From assembly GCA_037954665.1 (NCBI GenBank), contig JBBMOL010000203.1, positions 124,001 to 188,000 on the forward strand: a stretch of DNA of 64,000 nucleotides. Reading direction: 5' to 3'. The DNA comes from Laguncularia racemosa (Eukaryota; Streptophyta; Magnoliopsida; Myrtales; Combretaceae). The position numbers were made by a program, and so were the translations under genes. Below the pieces are notes generated by a model. That model was given only the letters and a program-made list of their open reading frames with translations. It ran no database searches and had not been told where the DNA came from. Positions 11,390 to 22,100 of this stretch are shown in pieces (the first letter of the stretch is position 1; every line of letters begins with the position of its first letter).

Positions 11390-12655
11390 CTTCAGTTTGG
11401 ACACTAAGCAACCATATATCCAAAACCCAAGCACTTGAAGCACTTGATTTACTAGGTTTTCCCACCTGATGACCTAGCTACTATTTGCTTATTTTTAACC
11501 CCAAAAATTGCCTTCCCATTTAAAAAAAAAAAAAAATCTCTTCTCCCCCTTAACATTTGTAACAACAGCATTCTTTTCTGCATTCTTACTAGATCCCCCT
11601 TAATCTACATTCTTACCTTTTAAACCATACAACTTATTAGAGGATCCATACCTGTTATTCATTGCTCTATAAGGATTAGAACGCCTTTATCTTTCAATCT
11701 TCAAAGCTAGTTGGATGGCTTCATCAAAGGTGTTATATCACTGTAGCTCCACAATACAAGCAATCTCATACTTTAGACCTGACACAAATCGTGCCATCAT
11801 CTGCTCAAGAGGCTCAATAGCCCCACATTGAATCACCAACGTTTCAAATTCTTAAACATACTCATCTATAGTCTTGCCACCCTGCCTCAATGTCTATAGG
11901 TGCATGAATAGCCCATACTTGTAATGCTCTAAGATAAATCTCTTCCTCATAACCCGCTTCATCTCTTGCTAAGTACGGATCTCAGCGTCGCCATCTCTCC
12001 TCCTACTAGCTACAACGTTCTTCCACCATAAGGCGGTATATCCTATAAACTCTACTATTACTAAACATACTCGGGTATTCTCATTAATCTCATAACATTT
12101 AAAAAGCCCTTCTACCTTGTCCTCCCATTCAAGGTAATCCTTAGTAGATCCTCCTCCAGCAAATGAGGGCATCTGTAATTTCACATACTTTAAGTCTCTA
12201 GGTGGCTTAAACTTACGATTATAATAATAATCATCTTTAAAGTTATCATCTCTTTCTTCCCAATAGGCGTGATAATCTCCTCTAAATCGCCTACCCTTAT
12301 TTCCTCCTAATGTTCGTTCCCTACGAGCGTCATTAATCGCTACCTAAGGTAGGGGTGCTGGCAAATTTGCCACTGGCTGTTGGGGAAGTGTTATTCGATC
12401 CACCCATGTGGCTAGATTAGCAACAATGGTGGTTAAATCTTGTAATTACTCTTCCAAATTTCTCCTACCATCTATAGCACAACGTCCCTGACCTCCTCCT
12501 CTAACCTGACTGTTAGCTCCATCCCCAATTCCTCCGTTCACACTATCGTTCAACATAATTTGCCGAATTGCAGTCTCAACATAAAATTCCCAAACCACAA
12601 CACAAACCCTAATCTCACCTTCACTTAACTCCCAATTCATAATCACACAACCCAC
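11390..12655 (-). pseudogene. CRM-like gag (broken)
   Basis: The best piece, 12184-11969, reads MPSFAGGG, YLEWEDKVEGLF and ALWWKNV, which match the capsid core of CRM/Reina-type gags. A single zinc knuckle at about 11450-11400 has the spacing C-x2-C-x4-Tyr-x4-C, so the histidine has become Tyr, and a stop lies inside it. An upstream open stretch (12655-12446) probably belongs to the N-terminus. The gene is dead. Confidence 0.7.
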
Positions 12656-12737
12656 GGCATAAACCCTAATCTCAACCTTTCCTTAATTCCAATTCACAAT
12701 CACGCAACCCACGGCACAAACCTTAATCTCAACCTTT

Positions 12738-12749
12738 GCTCTGATACCA
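12738..12749 (-). other. Primer binding site of the CRM-like element
   Basis: The minus strand reads TGGTATCAGAGC, an exact match to the usual plant initiator-Met tRNA primer site. It lies a few bases inside the LTR border. Confidence 0.9.
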
Positions 12750-12755
12750 AAATTA

Positions 12756-13256
12756 TGATGTGAGGAATTCCAAGGGAGAATCAAGCAATCACAATTCCCA
12801 AAAGATAATTCGTAATAAGCAAACCAAACAAGCCAAACACAACGTAAGATAAACCAAAATCCCTTACCAGATATGACGCACTAACAAGAGGAGGGTCCTA
12901 ACACAATCTTGTTAATATAACGCATAACAATTCCTATGTTATCATGCACTGTAATCCAAGGATTAATAAAAGTTTCAAGAATGAGAGTTAAGGCTCCACT
13001 CGTGTATTTCTAAAATGTCAAAAAAGGTTCCATATGTTTTTATCACAAGGGTATTTATAGTATCTTTCCTAAAAAGAAAAACCCTGGCTAAAATAATAGA
13101 GAAACAAATAAAACAAGGTTGAAATATAAGGAAAGTTAGCTAGAGACAACATAAGGCAACCGACCTAAAATTGTAAGCCTCCTAAGAAAACTACCGGTTC
13201 TTCAAGCTAAACCACCTACTTTTTAATTTACTCGATTGTCGCCCCAAATTATTGAC
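12756..13256 (-). repeat. 5' LTR of the CRM-like element
   Basis: The LTR is about 500 bp. The inner border is at TGATGTGAGG next to the primer site; the outer border is inferred at the CA of ATTATTGACA, because the partner LTR is missing. A TATA-like TATAAATACC on the minus strand near 13060 would be its promoter. The borders are uncertain by a few bases inside and more outside. Confidence 0.6.
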
Positions 13257-14578
13257 AAATGCATTTGATTGAAGGTAAAACAATCATGCAAAAGGAATGA
13301 AGATACTAAGTGATTCTCTTCGAGTTCCATCTAATTAAGTAAAACTCTCTCAATGTAAGATTTTGCAGTCCTTTGGTTCTAGCTCGAGTAAAGGGTCTTT
13401 GTAACTGAAATGACTTGACTCCCATCATTGGGTGTGATGAATTATGGAAATCTATAAAAAGGTGTATAACCAACTACACGTCCGTGCACTTGGACATGCC
13501 AAAATGCTAAAATACATAGAAAGATACATGGTCACAATATATGCTATGTATCCAATCATGCTAAAGTACAAGGCCTAAAGCACAACCGTGTACTTAGAGA
13601 AAGATAAGTAATCCAATAACGATCAAGTGAGTAGAATTAAGAAACTTATATTATTCCTAAATTAGTACTGGTTACAGTCTAGCTGATAGTCCAGAACAAG
13701 TTGTCCTTGAGACTACCCTTTTAGGTACATGTAGTCTTTGTTGTTACATATGATTGTAAGATAGTGTGAGACTAGAATAACTTATAATGGATTAGATTAA
13801 GTTGTTTGTTAGTTGTGTTTGGCTCGGCCTAGAAACCTGTAATGACAGATCCTTAGGGGGCACCCCAATGATCTTTGCATAACGCTATCCTTAGTGGAGT
13901 CATACATTGAAATGATCTAGGTAAATTTAAGGATTCATGGGTGTTGGGGCTCATAACGGTAGTTTCCAACACCATACTATGTATTAAGTATATATATGGT
14001 TTTGCGAGGTCATGAGTATCCCTTTGTTGATTTGTGGATTAAATGAAATAATAACCTATTTTATGATTTTTGATGTTTACATTGATGCATGTGACTTAAC
14101 TTATGCTTGATCATATGTGTGTGGTTGTGAGTTATACGTACTAAGCATTATCTTATCCCTCAAAGATCATTTTTTTTAGCTGCAGATGAACATACTTCCT
14201 ATGGCAAGAACTTAAGGATATGTATGTAGGATGGAGATGACGTAGATTACTTTTACTACTATGATGACTAAGTAAAGATTATCCTCTAAAGCCTTTGAAA
14301 TAGTGATGAGACTTGTTTTGATTTTAGAGAATTTGAGTATTTAGAGTAGTTTACATCTAAAGTATTTTGAATTGATGTATTGAAAGCTCTTTAAAGAAAT
14401 ATATAGATTGTAAATGGGACTTAATTGAGTCATTTATTTATATTATCAAATGTTTATCTTAATTTTGATTAACAGGTATTGTAGATTTTATGGTATAGAG
14501 TGGTTAAGAGCCTTAACCTATCTTTACCCTATAAGGACACATGGCGAGCTATAGCACCCTGAGTTTCAAGACGTTACA
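13257..14578 (+). repeat. Truncated LTR remnant of the Tekay-like family, plus strand
   Basis: The stretch from about 13470 to the terminal GACGTTACA at 14578 matches the reverse complement of the LTR at 3881-7888. Shared landmarks are the GGGTGTTGGGGCTCAT block near 13950, the CTTAGTGGAGT block near 13890 and the end sequence. No primer site or coding region follows it. The first ~200 bp (13257-13470) are not clearly LTR. It is most likely a 5'-truncated solo or 3' LTR. Confidence 0.65.
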
Positions 14579-15133
14579 ATTTCATTACATGCTTTTCTTT
14601 GGAACTCTATCCTTATCCTTATATTGAATCATTACTTTTCTTAACATACTTATTCTTATTCTTCAATATCGAATTTCATATTTGACTTATAAAGCCCCTA
14701 TTGAATTATACCTATATTTTCCATATTCCTACTATAGTGGAAATAGACTTGTTAAATTCTTGGAATCTCACGAGTATATGATTTGAAAATAGTATCAAAG
14801 AGATACAAAAAAGATATATGAAGATAAAACAAATAAGTACCAAGTAATGATTTCTGATATTGAAAGACTTGATTATTAAAAAAAAATTGCAATTTTTGTA
14901 ATTCCAAATTTTTCCATAATTATAGCTGTATAATAATATGTATAACATGTTTATATAGTTGTCGTTATGATACGTTATGTTAAGTGTACATATATGTGTG
15001 TATGTACTATCTAAAAATAAGTTTAATTACCCCTGTATTTATGAATGTAGAATTTATATATCTAATAATCATAGTATAATCATTATATACTTATAGTTAT
15101 GTGGAAGATAATATATTTGTGTATATTACACAA
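14579..15133. other. AT-rich interval, nothing recognised
   Basis: Sequence with many A/T runs between the LTR remnant and the first direct repeat. No coding, RNA or repeat signature was found on either strand. Confidence 0.6.
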
Positions 15134-15242
15134 TGTATTGGCAACCCTCGTTAAAATGGCATATCCATTAAAACTAACTTTATCCATTTTTTGTTAAAAT
15201 ATTGATAATTCATGCAAATCCAAATGAATAATTAAATTTATA
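15134..15242. repeat. Direct repeat, left copy
   Basis: This is the partner of 17725-17832. The two are similar over their whole length by eye, with scattered substitutions. Outside the pair the sequences diverge at once on both sides. Confidence 0.75.
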
Positions 15243-15249
15243 TTTTCTA

Positions 15250-17607
15250 TTCTAGTTCTTATGAATTTTTTATCATAATTTATATACCTAAACCATTTTT
15301 TCTTTTTCTTCTATGCTCTTGCTAAAAGGGTTAGAATCTTTTTATAACCATATTGATAACATAAATCCCCTAACTCATTTCTAATTCCTCTTTTTTCATT
15401 TTGTATTTTAACCTTTAATTTCATATCATTACAAACTTAATTCTTCTAAATTTATGGCGATTATTATTTCTCTATAAGTAAGAGTTTTGAATTTATCCCA
15501 TAATCTCTTTCTATCCTATCTCTTACCTTTTTGATGCAAAGTTTTGGTAATCATACAATAAATCTTTCTTTTCAATAGCTAGAATTACAATCTTCCCTAG
15601 TAAATATTTTTGTTAAAAATACATCTTTTTACCACCTAAAATCATTGAGAGTAGGATATGTAAGATTTTATAAAACTTCTCCACTTCTTTCTCTAAACTT
15701 AGTGGGTTCTCTTACAAAGTGTTTAGTAATTGCATAAATAAGAGTAGGGATAATGTGTTCTATTGATACAAGTCCTTGACTAGTAAGTATTTCTCTTTGT
15801 GCTGTAATCACAAATTACTTTTCTTCTAAAGTAAGATAAGTTTCCCATCATCCTTTAAACTAACTGGTAAATCTTGAAGTTAGAATTATAGCTATATGAT
15901 GATTTCAATTATTTTGTTGTTTGTAAGCATTTAATGCTATTACCATTTGACTTAATTAATCTAAAATTTAGTGTTCTACTAGTCCATCTATACTCCATCC
16001 TTTAAGCTAACCGGTAAATCCCGAAGTTAGAATTATAGCTATATGATGATTTCAATTATTTTGTTTTTTGTAAGCATTTAATGCTATTACCATTTGACTT
16101 AATTAATCTAAAATTTAGTGTTCTACTAGTCCATTTATATTCCATCATCCTTTAAGCTAACCAGTAAATCCTGAAGTTAGAATTATAGCTATATGATGAT
16201 TTCAATTATTTTGTTGTTTGTAAGCATTTAATGCTATTACCATTTGACTTAATTAATCTAAAATTTAGTGTTCTACTAGTCCATCTATATTCCATTCATA
16301 TGCTCCACTTCCGCCAAATCTATTAATCTTGATATATAGTTTTTCTTCAAACATTGTATCAAGTGTAGAAGGTCTCGAGTACCATCCCTTGGGATTGGAT
16401 AATGTTTCATATTCTCTTTTGACCTTACCTAACACCATTCTTGTCTTATTGATGTCTAATTTTTGTGAAAATTGATAAATTAACTCATCTATGTTGATTT
16501 TACTTTCTTTATCTATCACATTTATTGCCTTTTTACTATCCTTTATATTGAGCTTATCTAACTTATTCATTATAGTTTCTAACATATCTTCTTCTTTACT
16601 AAAATTTATTTTTTCTTGTTCTGTAATGAAAATGGAAGGATGAATTGGCCTTAATATGGACGAAGAGGTTGGATCTAATTTTAATTTGATTTGATCCTTT
16701 TCAAATTTCAATATGGAATCTCTTTTATTTTATTTTTTTGTAGTTAAGTTTTCAATCATATCTATTTGTAAACCAATAGTATGTAATACTTGATTAATAT
16801 AATTATTTTGTGCCTTCAAACTATTCAACTTTAAATGAAAATCTCTTTTGTCTTGGGTAATTAATTTGAAAGGAGAGGCTTCAATATTTTCATTTTGTAC
16901 CCTTAAGGTAATTTCCTATAAAAGAAGGTGTGTAGTTATTATGGGTTACCCTTAGATTTCCCAACTTGGAATAGGTTTATTTAGTCTTAATATAGCATTT
17001 TCCTTAAACTCCATAATCCTGTGTACACCATTTATAAAAAGGTTTATTTTCTTTCAATCTGTTTTGTATATCATTATACCATAAAGCTCTTATTGTATAT
17101 GTCTCTTCTTTAGAATATGATGAAAAATGCTCTCTTTTATATTTATTTCCTTCGAAATAAAAATCTTTCTTTAAGAATTCTTTATCAGTGGTAAAAGGTT
17201 CTCTAATGTCATCATATTGAGTTCATTCATTTGTGATTATATCGATTAATTTGGTTGATAAATTAGTTTAGGATTAGGTGGTTATTTACTCCTCTCAATC
17301 TAATATTTTCTTGCTTAGTTTTTCTTTCCTCTTTCTCTCCTCTTCTAGGAGGAGGATTGTTTTTTAAATTCATTCTTCTCAAATCAATTCTTTCATCTAT
17401 ACTGAGGTAGATGGACTTCTATATGTATTTCTTGGGAAAGCTATCTTAAAAAATCCATTATTCAAATCTTAAAAGCAGGGTAAGAGCTACCTTTTCTAAA
17501 GCCTAATTTTCTAGAAGTTCTATTTTATCCCATTTCAACATTTTTGGAGCTACTTTACAATTTTCTATGTTTGCTTCTAAAAGAAGGATTTCACTTTTCG
17601 GAGACAT
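15250..17607 (-). pseudogene. Capsid/gag-like polyprotein relic (caulimovirid type)
   Basis: A start at 17607 reads MSPKSEILLLEAN and soon hits stops. A basic Arg-rich stretch follows near 17390-17330. The best open part, 16711-16265, is 148 residues with helical N-terminal sequence and the landmarks GWYSRPST and YEWNIDG, which recall capsid-like proteins of plant endogenous pararetroviruses and related plant database entries. Downstream sequence (to about 15250) keeps weak capsid-like similarity through many stops. The frame is interrupted just after YEWNIDG, where a tandem triplication begins. The family assignment is from remembered motif similarity and is moderate. Confidence 0.5.
15846..16292. 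repeat. Three tandem copies of a ~147-150-bp segment
   Basis: Copies start near 15846, 15993 and 16143; matching points (TTTAAR) are at 15854, 16001 and 16151. The unit is part of the capsid-like coding relic. Spacings of 147 and 150 keep the frame, so the repeat might have arisen while the frame was still read, but each copy carries stops. The copies are very alike, which points to fairly recent duplication. Confidence 0.88.
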
Positions 17608-17724
17608 TTTTTTTTTTTTTTTACTTTTGAATTAATATTACTATTTATACATTTGTAATAGATTCTATAAATAAGTGCCATGACCTTCATTCCTTCTATA
17701 AATTTATCATTTTGAGATTGAATA

Positions 17725-17832
17725 TGTATTGGCAACCTTTATTAAAATGACATATACATTAAAACTTCCTTTGTCTATTTTTTGTTAAAATTTTGATAAT
17801 TCATGTATATCCAAATGAATAATTAAATTTAT
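17725..17832. repeat. Direct repeat, right copy
   Basis: This is the partner of 15134-15242, same orientation, 2591 bp apart. It lies just beyond the start of the capsid-like relic. Confidence 0.75.
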
Positions 17833-18477
17833 GAAAAATAACTTAAAATGACTTATAGAAGTTTAATTATTCAAAAGAATTCAATCATATGGGATTATTT
17901 GAAAAAATGAAGCTTTAGGATCATTTCCAAACTTATAAAAAAACAAATAAAGTAAATTAGATTTCTAAATCTCTCTGTATGAGACTATTTCTTATATTTA
18001 TATCTAATTTATCAAAGATTCTTTTAATAAATTTATCATAAGTTTATTAGAATTAAAAAAAGAAAATCATTGAAAAATTTGTATTTTTTCAAAAGAAATT
18101 GTTGATTAAAATGATGGAAAAGTACATGAGCTAATAAAGATATTAATGAAACAAGTAGCTTAAAATTAATGAAAGTTCGATTGTATTATAAATTAATAAT
18201 ATTAAGTTACACAATAATTTTATTTATCTAATTATGTATTCATATTATAATCACTTGATTTTGATAACCTTGAAAATGCATTGGCTATTAATTCAATTTT
18301 TTCTAACATTGTGAATCTTGAAATAGATTCAAATGCCCATTAGAATAAGTATAAATTCAATGTTAAACCAACATATATATAAATATCATTTAAATTTTAA
18401 AAGTGCAATTACCAAATGTAGTAAATAGTAATCAATTAACTTAATTAAATAAATTAAATAAATGATCATTTATGATT
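17833..18477. other. AT-rich region upstream of eIF4G
   Basis: No coding signature. It is AT-rich with short runs, and is presumably distal promoter of the plus-strand eIF4G gene or spacer. Confidence 0.5.
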
Positions 18478-18493
18478 CTATATATATATATAT
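18478..18493 (+). promoter_or_regulatory. TATA-like run upstream of eIF4G
   Basis: An alternating TA run lies about 70-90 bases before the CT-rich leader and about 275 bases before the leader intron. Its position suits a TATA box, but a plain TA microsatellite would look the same. Confidence 0.4.
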
Positions 18494-18559
18494 TGAAAGT
18501 AAATAAAATTACTTGTGATCTCCTAAATTGCCTATAGGTTTGACCACCTCAGAAGTTTG

Positions 18560-18616
18560 TTACCATCTCTCTTTCATCCCCCCTCCACTCCCTCTCTCTC
18601 TCTCCCTCTCTCTCTA
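18560..18616 (+). promoter_or_regulatory. CT-rich tract (Y-patch-like) at the eIF4G start region
   Basis: A CCCTCTCTCT-type pyrimidine tract on the coding strand. Pyrimidine patches are common near plant transcription starts, and this one fits the expected start or early leader of eIF4G. The exact start site cannot be read from sequence. Confidence 0.5.
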
Positions 18617-18688
18617 AAACTCTCTTACACAACCAACAGACACACACACCCATTCCTTTGCTCTTTTCTCTTCTCTTCACAATCGTCC

Positions 18689-18737
18689 ATGTATGCGTAT
18701 TCCTTGTCATGACTATGCACTAACTAACAAACCCTAA
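18689..18737 (+). other. Cluster of short upstream ORFs in the eIF4G leader
   Basis: Three overlapping uORFs lie upstream of the leader intron: 18689-18712 (7 codons plus stop), 18693-18737 (14 codons plus stop) and 18709-18723 (4 codons plus stop). If the transcript starts in the CT-rich tract they would be in the mRNA and could reduce or regulate initiation at the main start. Confidence 0.5.
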
Positions 18738-18768
18738 TTTCTTCATCTTTCCTCAATCTCATCAACAG

Positions 18769-18895
18769 GTACTCAACTCTCTTTCCCCCTCTTGTTCGCG
18801 CACTCTCCGTGCCCTAACCCTAATTCGCCGCACGATTCCGTTTTTGAACGTTTAATTTGATTCGTGTTGTGGATCTGTTTTTTTTTTTTTTTCAG
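18769..18895 (+). other. Predicted 5'-UTR intron of eIF4G
   Basis: The donor is CAACAG|GTACTC and the acceptor is a long T run ending TTCAG|GAAAAG. It is 127 bp and ends 45 bases before the start codon. Leader introns are common in plant housekeeping genes. It is predicted from splice signals only. Confidence 0.65.
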
Positions 18896-18940
18896 GAAAA
18901 GAAAGGAAAATACTTTCGTGCGAATTAAGGCTTTAGATTT

Positions 18941-19104
18941 ATGTCTGGCAATCAAAGGAGTGATAGAAACGACACAGTTCAACAGTATCGTAAAACCGGG
19001 CGATCCGCGAGCTTTAATCAGCAGCGGACCTCCTCAGGCTCTTACAGTAAGGGCGGCGGAGGACCCCCCGCCCATTCTTCTCCCTTATCCTCAAACAACC
19101 GAAG
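18941..19104 (+). CDS. EIF4G: eIF4G coding exon 1
   Basis: Begins at ATG with MSGNQRSDRN and ends CGAAG|GTATCA, leaving two bases of a codon. It is Gly/Ser-rich, as plant eIF4G N-termini are. The ATG is the first after the leader intron acceptor. Confidence 0.9.
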
Positions 19105-22100
19105 GTATCAAAATTCAGTCCTTTCTTCTTCTTTTTTTTCTTTTTTTTTTTTTTCAAAATTAGGGTTTCTCATGTTTTACTCAATTCATATAGGGTGTTA
19201 GCTTATCATATTCTTGGCAAAGTCATTAACTTTTGTTGTCTGTTTTGATTAGTTATGTGCAAGTTGGGAATGGTATAGAGATTGTTTTGTGTTTTGATTG
19301 GTTGTTGTGCTTTGTTATTTTCGGGATGTTGTAGTATCAAGAAACCTAGTAATAATAATGTACAAGGAGCACAATCTCGGGTAAACAATCCCCCACCCGC
19401 GAATCCAAATCCCCCATTGGAGTCTAATAGCGGTCGTACTCATGCCCCGCAGCGTAGCGTGCAGAATGGTGCTGTCCATATACAGCCCCAACAACGTGGT
19501 AAGAATTTGTTTGCCGCTCCAGTATTCTCTTTGAATTTATTATAGCTGCTCTGGTTTATTTACTTTGCTTGTTTGTACTATGTGGTGATTGATAGCAGGA
19601 CCAACAGATGCCAAGCCTGCAGATTCGACAACAGCCCCACAAAGAATCGGCAGAACTGTTCCAAAAGCTCCAACTTCTCAGTCTTCCTCCGTGAATTCTG
19701 ACTTGACACCACCCACAACTCCTGCAAAGGGTGTGTATACTCATCCTTTATGTCCAGTGGATGTTTATATGTTATTCCTGTACTGTTTATTATTGGTTTG
19801 CTTGTGTGCTTCGATAGACACTTGTTTATTGTTGATGTTGGTTTGTCTTGGTATTTAATGGATGCATAGTTAAGCTATATTGTTTGCTGGCCTCATTGCT
19901 TAATTGTGGAAGTGGGTGAGCTTATTGAACTATGACGATAATGTTTGCAGCTTCTGGAGATGCATCTAAGGGTTTTGCTTTCCAGTTTGGTTCTATCAGT
20001 CCTGGGTTTGTGAATGGAATGCAGGTATATGTACTTATAGATATAAAAACTCTTTTTTGCCATTAGCTCTTTTCAATATCAGATGGTGGTTGATCATTTC
20101 CCTTATCTTTTTCCTCTGCTCCTGTATTTGTCATAGCTTCCGGCCAGGACTAGCTCTGCTCCCCCAAATTTGGATGAGCAGAAACGTGACCAGGTATGCT
20201 ATTTGTTTCTCTTGCTCTTGTTTATTGATAAGACAAAAGACATGCATTTATTTGCATAGAACAGCTCATTGTTCTCTTTTTCACTGTTCCGTATGACGAT
20301 GAAGTGCTTAAAAATAAAAATATATATATATATAAAAAAGGATGATAATCAGTTAATGATGTACATAGACATAAAATTACTGCTCCATTAATGCATTCTG
20401 TCATCCTCAAATCATTAAATTTATTAATTCTAATTGCAGGCTCGCCATGATCCTACTAAAGTTGTCCCCCCAGTGCCTGTTCCTCCAGCCCCTAAGCAGC
20501 AGTTACAGAGGAAGTATATGGGTAGTAATGCCGAATCTTCCTCTGGAGAAGTTCATCCAATATCAATGGCTAAGAAGGATACACAAGTCCGGTCAGGTCC
20601 AGCTGGTAACCAATCACAGAAGCCTTCTGCTCATCCTATGCCTGGGATGTCCATTCCAATGTCTTATCACCAACCCCAGGTGCCTCTCCAGTTCAGCGGC
20701 CCCAACCCACAGATTCAGTCCCAAGGCATGCCAGCCACTTCACTTCAAATGCCAATGCCTATGGCTATGCCAATACCTGTCCCAAATACTCCTCAAATGC
20801 AGCAGCAGATGTTTGTTGCAGGTCTCCAACCACATGGGGGGATGATACATCAAAGTCAGGCCCTGAGTTTTGCTCCTCAAATGGCCCATCAGTTGAATCC
20901 TCAGTTAGCAAATCTGGGAATTGGTATTGCACAGTATCCTCCACAGCAAGGAGGAAAATTGAATACCACTCGTCGAACCCCTGTCAAAATTGTTGATCCA
21001 GGTACACACCAAGAGGTGAGGCTTGATAATAAGCGGACGGAGACATATTCAGATGGTGGTCCATCACGTTCACATCAGAATGTACCCCCTCAATCGCAAC
21101 CTATATCATCATATCCTCCTGGTCCTCATATCTATTATTCTAATTATAATGGGAGCCCTCTATTCATGTCACCTGCCAGTTCTCTTCCTTTAACAAGTGC
21201 TCAGATGACTCCCACTTCTCAGGTGCCAAGACATAGCTACACTGTTAACCAGGGCTCTCAAAATGTATCAGTTGTCAGTTCCCAAGACCATGCAGTTTCT
21301 GGCAAGACTGGTGTGTTGACACGACCAATTACTGAGCCATCCAAGCAAGAGCAAGGGCGAAATGCCCTTGATGTTATCCATTCTGCAACATCAGCTGTGA
21401 CACCAGTGACAGTTAGGCCAGCTACTGGTTCTGTTGGAGGAAGTGTTCTGGAATCATCTTCCTTAGCAGTCACAACAGCCATTGACAAGGTTGAATCACC
21501 CAGAGTTCCTGGACCATCTGGAGAATCTATACCCAAGGATTCTGAGGCATGTCCTGGTGGCTCCTTAATGAAGCCAAAGGTTGCAAATGAATCATCGGCT
21601 CCCAAGTCATCAGTGACTAGTAAACAAAATGCAGCTTCTGTTGAGAGTCCAGTGGCTCCATCTATGGGTTCTCTTGAGGTGTCTGCAATGGCTGTGCCCA
21701 TTGCTGAAGGAAGAAAAGAAAACCTTAGTAGATCAAATTCTATGAAGGATTGTGCTAAAAAACCAGGCCCAAGGGGGTCTAGTCAGTCTGTCCAGGTAAT
21801 TCCATGTGGAAAATTTTCAGATTTACTCTTTCCATAGTGTCAAATATTAGGTTTGGCAGCATTTGACCTTTCTCGTTTTTGTATGTGCCCACTCAATCCC
21901 ATATGACAGGTTGGTGAGGAAGTAAATGATGCATCAAGTTTGCCTTCAGAAACTTTAAACGTTAGGGTTCTTGTGGGCCCGGATTCAGAGCCAAGTACCA
22001 CTACTATGACTGGGATTACTGGAAGTGTTTCAAAATCTGCTGGTGAATCCTTTCCTGTGCCCATTGATGGGGCTCTTAATGTATCTAAGGTGAGGGGTGA

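Larger units (their letters stand above)
8560..13256 (-). mobile_element. CRM-like chromovirus, 3'-truncated, minus strand
   Basis: On the minus strand the order is LTR (13256-12756), Met-tRNA primer site, gag, protease, RT, RNase H and part of integrase. It then stops abruptly at about 8560, where the sequence changes to the unrelated low-complexity relic. The gag, protease and RT match the CRM/Reina side of the chromoviruses (see the parts). The integrase C-terminus, any chromodomain and the second LTR are missing, so CRM-type targeting cannot be judged. Stops and frameshifts occur throughout. Confidence 0.8.
15134..17832 (-). mobile_element. Endogenous pararetrovirus-like relic bounded by direct repeats
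   Basis: A minus-strand coding relic of capsid/gag type lies between two ~110-bp direct repeats (15134-15242 and 17725-17832) that share the same start, TGTATTGGCAACC, and end, AATTAAATTTAT. The coding relic resembles plant proteins of caulimovirid-type endogenous elements. No reverse transcriptase, integrase or standard LTR primer site was seen. It is an old, stop-ridden copy. The direct repeats could be short LTRs, the ends of a circularly permuted insert, or a host repeat hit twice; the sequence alone does not decide. Confidence 0.5.

Noticed and set aside
16001..16292. Short satellite unrelated to the coding relic
   Set aside because: Reverse-strand reading of each unit still follows the capsid-like protein, so it is an internal triplication, not a foreign satellite.
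20447..20845. 132-codon ORF in a second frame of eIF4G exon 6
   Set aside because: It is a shadow of the real frame, which is open for 452 codons and matches plant eIF4G.
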